64,000 bases of DNA from Roseivirga misakiensis (GTDB taxonomy: Bacteria; Bacteroidota; Bacteroidia; Cytophagales; Cyclobacteriaceae): NCBI RefSeq assembly GCF_001747105.1, contig NZ_MDGQ01000003.1:124001-188000 (forward strand), read 5' to 3'. This document shows positions 1 to 8,700 of the stretch, one piece after another. The notes below the pieces were generated by a model, which was not told where the DNA came from, made no database searches, and saw only the letters and a list, made by a program, of their open reading frames with translations. Both the position numbers and the translations under genes were made by a program. The number at the start of each line of letters is the position of its first letter. Position 1 is the first letter of the stretch.

Positions 1-1433
1 GGTGAATCATTCAATTCATTGTAAAAGATTTTACCTAAGGTTAAGTTTTGTCTTTTTCCTGTGGCCACATTGTAAGTAAACCATGTGCTATCGGCCGAGC
101 TATAGCCAAATGCATACTTAGCCGACGGACTGAAAATAACGCCTCCTCTAATCTCTTTCATGGCCATTTTAGTCTCACCAGTCGACACGTTTACCAAGGC
201 ATAATCTCTATATGTACCGCCCTGCCACTGGCTCTGTAATTGGTAGGGCAAAGACGTATTTACTAAGACCAAATTGGCATTTCCTTCATTACCAAAACTG
301 GCACTTGGGTATTCCTTGGTAGCTAATTGGACCAGTTTATTCTTTTTGTCTAAATGAATAGCTGTCAAATAAGACTTCCGCTTGTCGTTAGCTACTTGTA
401 GCTCTTGTACGGTATAAAGTCTAGGCTCGTCATAAGTCCAAACTTCTACATTAACGATTTCCTCATCGATAAGGGAGGTATCTTGAAGAACAGGCGGTGT
501 AGCTAGACCAAAAAACAGCTTTGACTCATCCTTAGAATAGCTAATATTTCCATCCGATGAAACACGATATCCTTGCGGAGCAGAAACTTGATCAACCACC
601 TTTTCGGCCCGATCCATACCTTCTTTCCAACTGTAGAGTGCATTAGGCCTCACTAAGGCTTTTGTGGTATCCAAATCAGCCACAAATGCCAGTCTTTCGC
701 CTGAATTGCTGATGGTCATCTGAGCATACTTACCCTTATCAGCCGTAAAGATTGCTTTTGGTTCGGCAGTATTTAATTCTTGGATATAAACTCCTGGTGA
801 TTGAACCGTCGCTAGTCCAGTGGTAACAAATGCTAGCTTTTCGCCCTCATTAGCGAACTTATAATCAGTCACATACTTTAATGTATCTTGTTTGCCCGTC
901 TTTAAGTTTCTAAGCACCACATGATAGCCATTTTTTGCGCTAGCCTTTTTCTCTTTACCATTTACCTTTACGGCATCATCAGTTAGTTGATAAGCCAAAT
1001 AACCTCCCCATTTCGCTGGTGTTTTATACCCTCTAACGTGGGGTATTTTCACAAGACGCTTGTCTTTTACGCTATATATAGCCAGCGTATCGGTCGGCAT
1101 ATCGCTTTTCTTGGTTTTTTGACGTTTTAATTCTCGCACATCGGATTGCCATGGTTTGATAGTGAAAAACACGTAATCAGAATTAAAATCGAAGCGACCA
1201 TTTTCACTTCTTTCGTGAGAAAAAACTAACGCTCCTTTACTATCCTTTAACTTAAAGTGATTATCCGCCTCTCCTTTCTCTAAGGAATAAAGTATAAGCT
1301 CTCCGTTTCTAGAAATTCGCTGACCTTGGATGGTATTCCATATTTCGAAATCAGGATGGTCAAGTATTTTTTTCTGCCCAAATGCGGTAAAACAAGCAAA
1401 TAGACAAATGATGGATAGTAATTTGGCTTTCAT
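1..1433 (-). CDS. S9 family peptidase, N-terminal part (truncated by window edge)
   Basis: The reading frame is open from an ATG at 1433 down to base 1, so only the first ~477 residues are present. The product starts with a signal peptide (hydrophobic residues 4-18, ending near FTAFGQ), so it is exported. The rest looks like the beta-propeller that precedes the alpha/beta-hydrolase domain of prolyl-oligopeptidase (S9) proteins, with repeated blade-like stretches such as ISRNGELILYSL and FSPSAKYAFGYSS. The catalytic Ser/Asp/His domain would lie outside the window, so the peptidase call rests on the propeller only; a WD40/TolB-like protein is the alternative. The ATG overlaps the stop of the short upstream remnant. 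Confidence 0.6.
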   Translation of the reverse strand, partial: MKAKLLSIICLFACFTAFGQKKILDHPDFEIWNTIQGQRISRNGELILYSLEKGEADNHFKLKDSKGALVFSHERSENGRFDFNSDYVFFTIKPWQSDVRELKRQKTKKSDMPTDTLAIYSVKDKRLVKIPHVRGYKTPAKWGGYLAYQLTDDAVKVNGKEKKASAKNGYHVVLRNLKTGKQDTLKYVTDYKFANEGEKLAFVTTGLATVQSPGVYIQELNTAEPKAIFTADKGKYAQMTISNSGERLAFVADLDTTKALVRPNALYSWKEGMDRAEKVVDQVSAPQGYRVSSDGNISYSKDESKLFFGLATPPVLQDTSLIDEEIVNVEVWTYDEPRLYTVQELQVANDKRKSYLTAIHLDKKNKLVQLATKEYPSASFGNEGNANLVLVNTSLPYQLQSQWQGGTYRDYALVNVSTGETKMAMKEIRGGVIFSPSAKYAFGYSSADSTWFTYNVATGKRQNLTLGKIFYNELNDS

Positions 1434-1525
1434 AAGTTTATTTTTCGAATGCCTAAGTTAAGGTTCAAGCCATAACCTCCATCTCTTTTTTTATAATTGG
1501 TGGTCCCGAATAGATTAGCATTGAG
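1430..1525 (-). pseudogene. C-terminal remnant of a probable outer-membrane beta-barrel protein
   Basis: Directly upstream of the S9 gene, 31 sense codons run from an in-frame TAG to a TGA that overlaps the S9 ATG. The peptide contains NYKKRDGGYGLNLNLGIRK, which alternates polar and hydrophobic residues like the last strands of a barrel protein. There is no start codon or complete domain. The ATGA overlap is typical of translationally coupled neighbours, so I infer that a gene once preceded the peptidase and was cut off when the AraC/SDR pair arrived. Chance is possible because the stretch is short. Confidence 0.35.
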
Positions 1526-1635
1526 CTAACCATGAAAACAGATTCTTCTTTTAAAGTCAAATAACGGTCTATAAGGTCTTAATATAGTGTGTATCCTGAT
1601 GGTACACAGAATGCATTTTACAAGGCGCAGTAACT

Positions 1636-2553
1636 CTAGTTCATATTTCTATAATCTCTTGGGCTAAAACCAGTCTTTGATTTAAATAAATTGCTGAAAT
1701 GTTGTGGATATTCAAAGCCAAGAGAGTACGCTATCTCACTAACTGGATGGGAAGAATTTAATAGGATGTTTTTAGCCTTATTCACCACAAACAAATGAAT
1801 ATGCTCGTGGGTAGTTTTACCCGTTTCCTTTTTGAGTAAGTCACTTAAATAGCTGGCTGATAAGCTTAACTCGTTTGCACAAAAAGTAACATTCGGGAGC
1901 CCCGAATTAATTGCTCTATCATTTCGATAATATTCTTTTAGCAATCGTTCAAATTTGGAAACAATATCACTATTAAGATTGGTACGCGTATAAAATTGTC
2001 TGTCATAGAATCGACGACAATAATCCAACAATAGTTCAATATTAGAAACAATCAGATGTTGGCTATGTCGATCCAAATTTTGACTGTATTCTTTAATTAT
2101 TTTATCTAAAAGCTCTTCAATAGTCCTTCTCTCTTCGTCTGAAAGGTGCAAGGCTTCAGTTACGTCATAAGAAAAAAAAGTGTATTGATTTATTTTATCC
2201 GACAAACTTGATTTTCGGATTAAATCAGGGTGAAATAATAATGTCCAACCTTCCATATCTTGATTGCCTACCTCAACTTCGCCTTTGAATTCTGTAACTT
2301 GACCAGGAGCTGTGAATACTAAAGTCCCTTCTTCATAATCATAGGAATTTTTACCATACCGAAGTTCACCACACTGATTAGATGATTTCAAACCTATTTG
2401 ATAAAGGTTATTGATCACCCTCACATCTCGAAAATCAGAAACCGTTTTTATATCTCTGACATAAACAACGGATACAAGCGGGTGTTTGGGCTTAACCAAG
2501 CCCACTGCCTGATGAGCTTGACCAATTGAGTTTATGATAATGGTATTAGACAT
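1636..2553 (-). CDS. AraC family transcriptional regulator
   Basis: A 305-residue cytoplasmic DNA-binding protein. Residues ~1-190 form a ligand-sensing region of the cupin-like type; residues ~200-305 are the double helix-turn-helix of AraC/XylS regulators. The first helix pair lies around LSLSASYLSDLLKKETGKT and the second around VSEIAYSLGFEYPQHFS, followed by the classic LFKSKTGFSPRDYR ending. The gene starts 35 bp after the SDR gene on the same strand, so the two are probably co-transcribed. Such pairs are common in Bacteroidota, where the regulator often controls its own neighbour. The effector is unknown. Confidence 0.9.
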   Translation of the reverse strand: MSNTIIINSIGQAHQAVGLVKPKHPLVSVVYVRDIKTVSDFRDVRVINNLYQIGLKSSNQCGELRYGKNSYDYEEGTLVFTAPGQVTEFKGEVEVGNQDMEGWTLLFHPDLIRKSSLSDKINQYTFFSYDVTEALHLSDEERRTIEELLDKIIKEYSQNLDRHSQHLIVSNIELLLDYCRRFYDRQFYTRTNLNSDIVSKFERLLKEYYRNDRAINSGLPNVTFCANELSLSASYLSDLLKKETGKTTHEHIHLFVVNKAKNILLNSSHPVSEIAYSLGFEYPQHFSNLFKSKTGFSPRDYRNMN

Positions 2554-2588
2554 ATTATCAATTTAGAAAGTAACAAATACACTGTTCA

Positions 2589-3407
2589 TTATTGAAGCTG
2601 TCTCATCAAAATTTTATCAAATCTTCTATCGCCTAAATATTTTCTCATAAACATTAATGGCTTGGCAAAAGAACCAGCTACATATCTTGTTTTTGGCCTT
2701 TTACTATGAACAGCTTTGTCAATCAGATTTGTGATTACACTAGGCGATGAAAGTTGTCCTTTTTCTGCCATTTCACCTGTAGACTTAATGATTTTCTGTA
2801 ATGAATCTGCATATGGTCCATTATTAGCATCTCCTTGAAGGTTTTCCAAAAAAACATTTGTGAATTCAGTTTCAATCCCACCAGGTTCGATAATTACAAC
2901 ATCAATTCCAAAAGACTCTAATTCCAATCTAAGACAATCACTCCAACCTTCTAACGCATGCTTTGTAGCGTGATACCATGCCCCAAATGGCGTGTACATT
3001 TTGCCACCCATAGAAGATATATTAATAACTCTACCAGATTTATATTTTCTCATAATTGGAATGACTTTCTGAGTAATACTAGCCAAACCAAACATGTTAA
3101 CTTCAAATTGTCTTCTGGCAGAATCGATTGTAGATTCCTCTACAGGTCCATATAAAGCATAACCCGCATTATTGATAAGTACATCTACTTTTCCTTGTTC
3201 ATGTAAAATTTGGTTAACAGCATTCTCAACCTGTGTTTCTTGAGTAATATCCATAGCAATAGCTTTTCCACCAGCTTTTACTATATCATCCATCTTTTCA
3301 ACTCTTCTTGCTAATCCATAAACGATATGTCCTTTCTTTAATAAATCAAGGGCAAAGTTCTTTCCCATGCCAGATGATGCACCCGTGATTACAATTACTT
3401 TTTTCAT
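2589..3407 (-). CDS. SDR family NAD(P)-dependent oxidoreductase
   Basis: A 272-residue classical short-chain dehydrogenase/reductase. It has the cofactor motif TGASSGMG near residues 8-15, the structural NNAGYA motif near residue 80 and the catalytic Tyr/Lys of YHATK near residue 145, preceded by the active-site serine in ISSMGG. The PGGIETEF segment is typical of the family's substrate loop. The substrate cannot be read from sequence; the closest described type is an oxidoreductase acting on small carbonyl compounds. It is the first gene of a probable two-gene unit with the AraC regulator. Confidence 0.9.
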   Translation of the reverse strand: MKKVIVITGASSGMGKNFALDLLKKGHIVYGLARRVEKMDDIVKAGGKAIAMDITQETQVENAVNQILHEQGKVDVLINNAGYALYGPVEESTIDSARRQFEVNMFGLASITQKVIPIMRKYKSGRVINISSMGGKMYTPFGAWYHATKHALEGWSDCLRLELESFGIDVVIIEPGGIETEFTNVFLENLQGDANNGPYADSLQKIIKSTGEMAEKGQLSSPSVITNLIDKAVHSKRPKTRYVAGSFAKPLMFMRKYLGDRRFDKILMRQLQ

Positions 3408-3514
3408 TTTAAAGAGTTTTAATAACTAATAATCTATTTATACTATAAAGCTATTTGCGTCTATTAAGCCATACTTAAAGATTCTACAGAAAGACTAAAT
3501 GAAATTACCGAACA

Positions 3515-3544
3515 TTTGAATTTTATTAGACTTTATTTCCTTTG
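3515..3544 (+). promoter_or_regulatory. candidate Bacteroidota promoter for the DUF6090 array
   Basis: TTTG at 3515-3518 is followed after 18 nt by TTCCTTTG (3537-3544), one mismatch from TAnnTTTG. It lies 16 nt before the ATG at 3561, giving a very short leader. Confidence 0.45.
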
Positions 3545-3560
3545 TGCCTAACTTCAACCT

Positions 3561-3839
3561 ATGCGCGAACCAACAAGTCAAGAATTAAAGCGCCTTATGA
3601 ATTGGCCTGAAATAGCCAAGAAAAAGTGGAGGTTCTATTTTATTCATGGTAGTATCTACCGAGGCATTCCTCTAAGTATCATCTCCTATCTCTTCAAAAT
3701 GGATTCCGAATTTCAGGCTTTCAGTTGGCCAGAATTTATGTTGCGTATGTTAGTGTTTATGATATTTGGGCTTACGTTTGGGGCTATTGAGTATCGCGCT
3801 AAACAAAAGCGATATAATCAGATTAAACACCTATTGTAA
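3561..3839 (+). CDS. small two-helix membrane protein, unknown function
   Basis: A 92-residue protein that I do not recognise as a named family. It has a charged N-terminus and two predicted membrane helices, around residues 30-45 (IYRGIPLSIISYLF) and 60-78 (MLRMLVFMIFGLTFGAIEY), ending in a basic tail. It opens the plus-strand stretch that contains the DUF6090 array and is preceded by a plausible promoter. Function is not inferable. Confidence 0.6.
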   Translation: MREPTSQELKRLMNWPEIAKKKWRFYFIHGSIYRGIPLSIISYLFKMDSEFQAFSWPEFMLRMLVFMIFGLTFGAIEYRAKQKRYNQIKHLL

Positions 3840-3905
3840 GGACTTGGCTATTCACATTGACAGCCTGTATTTAAAAAATTGTATTTTGGGTCTTTCGACC
3901 AAAAC

Positions 3906-4628
3906 ATGACCCGCAAGCCTAACTTTAGATTTAATTGGAAGTATGCCCTTGGAGAAACGCTTCTGATCTTCATTGGTATTTCTTTAGCCTTTGCCCTTCA
4001 ACAATGGGCCAATAAGGAAAATGAACGCAAAAAAGGTTTAGAATATCTAAAAGTCTTTCAATTGGAATTGACTAAAAACATTAGGGTCATTGATAACCAT
4101 GTAATCAGAACGAAAAACGATCTTGAGAATCTCATTCATTACATAGAGCTATTTAATTCAGATACTGCACAAAAAATCCGTCAGCCAGATATCACCAAGA
4201 TGATTGAATCCTTAGGTCCACCATACTTTGAGGATTTAGCTATATCGTCTTATCAAGATATTGTCAGCTCAGGCGGTACTGAGTTTATAAAAGATGGAGA
4301 AATAAGAAGAAAAATTATCCAATACGGTGTATTCCTCTCTGAATATAATTCCAGAGCAGAAAGCTCAATGGAAGGTTGGAGTGAAACTATATCTCCATAT
4401 TTTCAAGCACATGCAAACTTGGGACAAATGAATTTTAAAAGAGGTATCAAGTTGAATATCTCCTCGGATCTCTTTCAAAATGATAAGAAAGCATTTGTTC
4501 AAAATAGAAAATTCACGAATATCCTTCGTGCTCAGATTATCCAGCAAGACAATCTCATTCAATACGCCAGTTTTGTATCAGACAGTTTGACCAAATTCAA
4601 CACACTCATTCAGAACTACATAAAATGA
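3906..4628 (+). CDS. DUF6090 family membrane protein (copy 1)
   Basis: About 240 residues. I chose the ATG at 3906 rather than an in-frame TTG at 3879 because the downstream paralogue begins with the same residues (MTRKPNF-FNWKYALGE). The N-terminus has a positively charged amphipathic start, one membrane helix (LLIFIGISLAFALQQW, ~residues 18-34) and then a long soluble, largely helical domain. This is the DUF6090 pattern, a Bacteroidota family of unknown function often found in tandem copies. Its stop overlaps the next ATG (ATGA), which points to translational coupling. Confidence 0.75.
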   Translation: MTRKPNFRFNWKYALGETLLIFIGISLAFALQQWANKENERKKGLEYLKVFQLELTKNIRVIDNHVIRTKNDLENLIHYIELFNSDTAQKIRQPDITKMIESLGPPYFEDLAISSYQDIVSSGGTEFIKDGEIRRKIIQYGVFLSEYNSRAESSMEGWSETISPYFQAHANLGQMNFKRGIKLNISSDLFQNDKKAFVQNRKFTNILRAQIIQQDNLIQYASFVSDSLTKFNTLIQNYIK

Positions 4629-5338
4629 CCCGCAAGCCTAACTTTAAATTTAATTGGAAGTATGCCCTTGGAGAGATAGTCCTCATCTTTATTGGTATCA
4701 GTTTAGCTATCGGGTTTCAAAACTGGAACGAAAGCAGAAAAGATGGCATTAAGATAAATGGCTACTTAGCCACTATAGCAGATAACTTATCGTCTGATTC
4801 TCTTGAGATTGTCAGATTTATTGAAACTAGCAAAAGAAAAGAAAAAGATGGAAAGAAATACTTGTCTGCGGTCAAACAAAAACAACCCGACTTCCAAGCC
4901 TTTATGGGCGGAATGGTTCAGCTAGAGGAAGAATACCTCAACATCAACAATAACGGTTTTGAGGGCCTCAAAGCATCTGGTTACTTGAGTAATATCCAAA
5001 GTAGCCCAATTGAAGACGCATTATTTAACTATTACAGCTATTTCGACGAAATACATGAATTAGAACTGAGTTACAATCAGTTTGTAGAGGCTCAGGAATT
5101 GGAGTTTGTCAAAAATGTTGCATCAGCAGAATTCATGATTATGGTCACAGACATTTATTTGAACAAAAGAACGCCTAATCTCAACGCGCAAGAGCAAAAA
5201 AAACTTGAACAGATTTTTAATCACCCGAGTATAGTGAGCATTAGTCTTAGGGCAGGTTTTTTAGAAAGACACTATGATGAATTACTTCAAAAAGGCAACA
5301 AGCTCAAAAGGCTAATCAAGGAAAGGGCAAAGCAATGA
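4625..5338 (+). CDS. DUF6090 family membrane protein (copy 2)
   Basis: A 237-residue paralogue of the preceding gene, with its ATG inside the preceding stop. The first ~50 nt are nearly identical to copy 1 with one difference, while the rest has diverged strongly. It has an N-terminal membrane helix (IVLIFIGISLAIGFQNW) followed by a soluble helical domain with a predicted coiled-coil character. Function is unknown; the conserved N-terminus and variable body suggest a shared membrane anchor carrying different sensing or interaction domains, which is inference. Confidence 0.75.
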   Translation: MTRKPNFKFNWKYALGEIVLIFIGISLAIGFQNWNESRKDGIKINGYLATIADNLSSDSLEIVRFIETSKRKEKDGKKYLSAVKQKQPDFQAFMGGMVQLEEEYLNINNNGFEGLKASGYLSNIQSSPIEDALFNYYSYFDEIHELELSYNQFVEAQELEFVKNVASAEFMIMVTDIYLNKRTPNLNAQEQKKLEQIFNHPSIVSISLRAGFLERHYDELLQKGNKLKRLIKERAKQ

Positions 5339-5416
5339 TTTGTAAGGTCAACCTTAAAATGTTTTAAATTTTAATCATCAACTCAAAACTTAGAGTCCCA
5401 TAGTCCAGCCTTTTAA

Positions 5417-6187
5417 ATGAACACACGATATTTTTTTGGAGCGATCTTAACAGTGCCCTTGCTACCCATTATGTATTATCAAGGGAGGCGAATTAAGAGA
5501 ACTATACCACGTTTACCCGAAGCAGAAGGTAAACTTGGTGTTGTTAGTCATCCCTCAGATCGAACAATTCGACTCCTGTGCATGGGTGAAAGTACGATGG
5601 CCGGTGTGGGGGTTAAAACACAGGCAGAAGGCATTCCTGGGGCTATAGCCAATGAACTTTCTAGGCTTATGCAAGCAAGTGTTCACTGGCGTGTTTTAGC
5701 CAAAAGTGGTTACACCGCTAAAACGCTTAACCAAAAGCTCGTCCCAAAAATTGACGAAACACCAGATATTATAGCCATTAGTTTGGGCGGCAATGATGCG
5801 TTTACGCTGAATAGCCCTAAAAAATGGCAAAATGATATTCAATTTCTGATCAATAATCTCAGAGCACGATTTCCTGATACACCAATTGCTTTTATGAATA
5901 TGCCGATCATAAAAGAGTTTCCAGCTTTTACACCAACAATCAGGTTTGTAGTAGGGGGCTTAGTGGAACTTTTAGGGGATGCGTTGGCCAAGGTTGTCGC
6001 TCAAAACAAAGGAGTTTACTTTTCATCGGAGATCATGGATTTAGTAATATGGTCCAAGCGATACAATGTAAAAGAAGATAAATCAGCCTTTTTTAGTGAT
6101 GGCGTGCATCCGGCCAAACTTACCTACCAAGTCTGGGGAAAAGATTTTGCCCGATTTATACATCGTGAAATTGAGATAGCACGGTGA
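5417..6187 (+). CDS. SGNH/GDSL hydrolase family protein
   Basis: A 256-residue esterase/lipase-type protein. It begins with a hydrophobic segment (residues ~5-20) that could be a signal anchor. The SGNH blocks are visible: the nucleophile block as MGESTMAG (GES in place of GDS) near residue 58, the Asn block as LGGNDAF near residue 124 and the C-terminal DGVHP block with catalytic Asp and His near residue 230. Substrate is unknown. It lies between DUF6090 copies 2 and 3 with gaps of 78 and 77 bp, so it may be a cargo gene of the array. Confidence 0.8.
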   Translation: MNTRYFFGAILTVPLLPIMYYQGRRIKRTIPRLPEAEGKLGVVSHPSDRTIRLLCMGESTMAGVGVKTQAEGIPGAIANELSRLMQASVHWRVLAKSGYTAKTLNQKLVPKIDETPDIIAISLGGNDAFTLNSPKKWQNDIQFLINNLRARFPDTPIAFMNMPIIKEFPAFTPTIRFVVGGLVELLGDALAKVVAQNKGVYFSSEIMDLVIWSKRYNVKEDKSAFFSDGVHPAKLTYQVWGKDFARFIHREIEIAR

Positions 6188-6264
6188 TCGCAGGAGCAGT
6201 TAACCCGTTGGTTGGCTGACTTATCAGAAAATCATTAGCTTAGAAAGATTTTCAGCCAAAACGA

Positions 6265-6993
6265 ATGCTAAATTTCTTACGCAAGTTTAGAAGAAACTAT
6301 TCTTCAAAATACTTCAGTTACGCCATCGGTGAAATCTTCCTCGTTGTCTTCGGGATTCTAATTGCACTAGCAATAAGTGATTGGAATGATGATCGAAAAA
6401 AAGCCAAAATCTATAATAAGTATTATACTAACATGGCAAAAGAGTTTGGTTCAACCTTGGATGAAATTGAATCTGACCTTTTAATCAACAATGAATTTCT
6501 CCTAGAGAAATTAAAGCAGTCACTGCTCTTAATTAACGAAAAGCCCTCTGGCTATCTAGATACACTGAACAATACTATAGGTGCCTTAGGCACAGCTTGG
6601 CAAGCAAGAGTAACTCTTCCAGTATTTAGAGAATTCAAAGACAGTGGGCTATTTAACGATATTTCTGATGACACTTTAAAAATCCGACTTGTAGAACTTG
6701 AACAGGCGACAAACTATTTAAAAACTTTTGACGGGGTAATTATCGATCAATACCTCAATACTATTGAGCCTTACATCATTAAACACTTAAATTATTCCCG
6801 TACATCACTTCCTATTTATAGTGAACGTTTTATTGTCGGCGGTCCAGTCGATAATTTAGAAGAGGTTGCAAATAGTCTAGAATTATGGAACATTCTTACG
6901 CTAAAGCTTGAAGCCGAAAGTGGTAAAAGAATTCTTCTGACAAGCGTTGCCAATATATTAGAGAAATGCATTGAAAAGATTAACGAAAAATAA
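6265..6993 (+). CDS. DUF6090 family membrane protein (copy 3)
   Basis: A 242-residue member of the same family, of the second N-terminal type: MLNFLRKFRR, then YAIGEIFLVVFGILIALAI as the single membrane helix, then a soluble helical domain. This start is shared with copy 4 and the degenerate copy downstream, which supports the chosen ATG. The gene is separated from copy 4 by only 3 bp. Function is unknown. Confidence 0.75.
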   Translation: MLNFLRKFRRNYSSKYFSYAIGEIFLVVFGILIALAISDWNDDRKKAKIYNKYYTNMAKEFGSTLDEIESDLLINNEFLLEKLKQSLLLINEKPSGYLDTLNNTIGALGTAWQARVTLPVFREFKDSGLFNDISDDTLKIRLVELEQATNYLKTFDGVIIDQYLNTIEPYIIKHLNYSRTSLPIYSERFIVGGPVDNLEEVANSLELWNILTLKLEAESGKRILLTSVANILEKCIEKINEK

Positions 6994-6996
6994 ATA

Positions 6997-7722
6997 ATGC
7001 TCAACTTCCTTAGAAAACTCAGACAGAAAAACGTGAAGGGGAAATACGTAAAGTATGCTTTGGGGGAGATTTTCTTGGTTGTAATAGGCATTCTCATAGC
7101 ACTTTCAATTAACGGACTTAATCAACGTCTAAAAAATAAAAACACTTACGAGAGAATGGTTACTAATTTAGTTTCCGAATTCAGTGCAAACCTAGAACAA
7201 ATAGAGACTGTTAAGCGCAATCAAAAAGCCTCGTTGCAGGCATCTAATCAATTGATTCACTTAATGTCACAACCTGCTGTTTATGAGATAGATTCCCTTA
7301 CCAAATGGATAGGATATTTAGGAAACCTATGGTCTTATGACGCCCAAAATGGCGTACTGAAAAATGTAATGTCTTCGGGGGATATTCATTTACTAAAGAG
7401 CGACTCACTAAAAAACCTGATGTTTGGTTGGGAAGGATTGACAAATGATCTTAAAGAGGAACAAACAAGGCTAAATGATGATTTTGTGCGAGTAAACACG
7501 CTCTTAGAAAAATACATACAAATCGGTGACGCCATTTATTATTACAGAGATCGTTTTCCCAAAAGTAGTTTCAAGTCTGATTTCAGTGGTCTATTGAGAG
7601 ACCCAACTTTTGAAGACATGCTATTCAACAAGGGCATTTATCTTTTAGATCAGTTAGAGGAACTGGAAACCCTGCGCAAAAGAAATATTCTGATCGTTAA
7701 ATTCTTGAAAAAAGAAAACTAG
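6997..7722 (+). CDS. DUF6090 family membrane protein (copy 4)
   Basis: A 241-residue paralogue with the start MLNFLRKLRQK and membrane helix GEIFLVVIGILIALSI (~residues 25-41), followed by a soluble domain rich in Leu/Glu/Lys. It follows copy 3 with a 3-bp gap and is followed after one base by a broken fifth copy. No catalytic motif is visible. Confidence 0.75.
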   Translation: MLNFLRKLRQKNVKGKYVKYALGEIFLVVIGILIALSINGLNQRLKNKNTYERMVTNLVSEFSANLEQIETVKRNQKASLQASNQLIHLMSQPAVYEIDSLTKWIGYLGNLWSYDAQNGVLKNVMSSGDIHLLKSDSLKNLMFGWEGLTNDLKEEQTRLNDDFVRVNTLLEKYIQIGDAIYYYRDRFPKSSFKSDFSGLLRDPTFEDMLFNKGIYLLDQLEELETLRKRNILIVKFLKKEN

Positions 7723-7723
7723 C

Positions 7724-7786
7724 GTGCTCAACTTCCTTAGAAAACTTAAAGGGAAAAAAGTGCAAGGAACTGAACGCTCGAAATAA
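7724..7786 (+). pseudogene. degenerate fifth DUF6090 copy (N-terminal stub)
   Basis: One base after copy 4, a GTG opens a 20-codon frame, MLNFLRKLKGKKVQGTERSK, ending at TAA 7784-7786. Apart from its first base, the first ~23 nt match the start of copy 4. The membrane helix and soluble domain are missing, so this is a truncated duplicate rather than a working protein. Confidence 0.6.
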
Positions 7787-7994
7787 GCTAATAGTGAAAC
7801 CCTAATCACTGAGGTAACAAGAAGTAACTGAGTTAATTATACCGTTCCTCATATTTTCAGTATTAATCAAAACAATTCGAATCAACACGCTGATTTACCT
7901 CCATTAAGCTCACTCTTCCATATCAGTAGTTTGTTGGTTTAGAGTAATATAAGATTGATGATAATTTAGTTGAAACCGCTGGTATGAGCTTAAT

Positions 7995-8029
7995 AACGGC
8001 CCTTTAGATTAAGTTCTAAGGGCCGTTTT
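7995..8029. terminator. bidirectional terminator between convergent genes
   Basis: An inverted repeat with arms AACGGCCCTT(T)AGA and TCTAAGGGCCGTT is followed by T residues on the plus strand. It ends the DUF6090 array and can also serve the minus-strand gene that ends at 8035. The ~200 bp between 7787 and 7994 show nothing else I can support. Confidence 0.75.
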
Positions 8030-8034
8030 ACTTA

Positions 8035-8568
8035 TTACCTTCCAATCAAAACGGCCCATTTGGTCGGCACCTTTGATTGCTCTTGTTTCTTAAACTGTTC
8101 ATCAACTTCTTTATCGGTTAAGCCCATACGTTTAAAAGCGTCGACCATTTCTTGAGTTCTTTTGAATTTTTGATGCATGACTCCTGTAGTAGCTATCACC
8201 GACACCCAGCCGTCGGGTTCATCGCTTATCCGTACGAAAGGAATTTCAATAGAAGGTGCAGAAGTCCCTTGGGCATAGATAGAGCTAATCTGAGCAAAGA
8301 CGTGCCCTTTTACAATTGTAATAAAACCAGCATCGGTCCAATGTTCTATAACATTCTGGCCCGGGCCTTTTTTTCCTAATTCCCACCCTACTCTGACTAA
8401 ATTGCCATTTCGGACATACTCCAGCAATTCACCTAAGCTTCCACTAATTCTGTTACCCTCCTTATCAGCCTCATAAACGACCTGATAAGTGCCTTTGTGT
8501 TGAGCCCATAAAGAGTTGCAAAATCCAAAAAGTACAATACTGGTGATCAATAAAACTTTGAATCTCAT
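8035..8568 (-). CDS. exported protein of unknown function
   Basis: A 177-residue protein with a clear signal peptide (MRFKVLLITSIVLFGFCNSLWAQ, cleavage near AQ-H), so it is periplasmic or secreted. The mature part has a mixed alpha/beta pattern with a hydrophobic strand VSVIATTGVMHQKF and a charged helical C-terminus (LTDKEVDEQFKKQE). I do not recognise the family. It stands alone, convergent with the DUF6090 array and divergent from the LytTR gene. Confidence 0.65.
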   Translation of the reverse strand: MRFKVLLITSIVLFGFCNSLWAQHKGTYQVVYEADKEGNRISGSLGELLEYVRNGNLVRVGWELGKKGPGQNVIEHWTDAGFITIVKGHVFAQISSIYAQGTSAPSIEIPFVRISDEPDGWVSVIATTGVMHQKFKRTQEMVDAFKRMGLTDKEVDEQFKKQEQSKVPTKWAVLIGR

Positions 8569-8700
8569 CTTCTTTTTTATCGAAATCTGATGACTTGGTA
8601 ATGAGAAAAGAAATTATTTCAACGAACAACCAATTAAGTTATACCAACAACACATGCCTTATCTACCTCAAAATCGTATTTTAGGTAACACAAAAATTCA

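Noticed and set aside
48-239. A 63-codon plus-strand frame at the window start.
   Set aside because: The opposite strand carries a continuous S9-type propeller frame through this stretch, which is far better supported.
5417-6187. SGNH gene as an inserted mobile cargo gene.
   Set aside because: No flanking repeats, transposase or composition change could be seen; its place inside the DUF6090 array is noted only.
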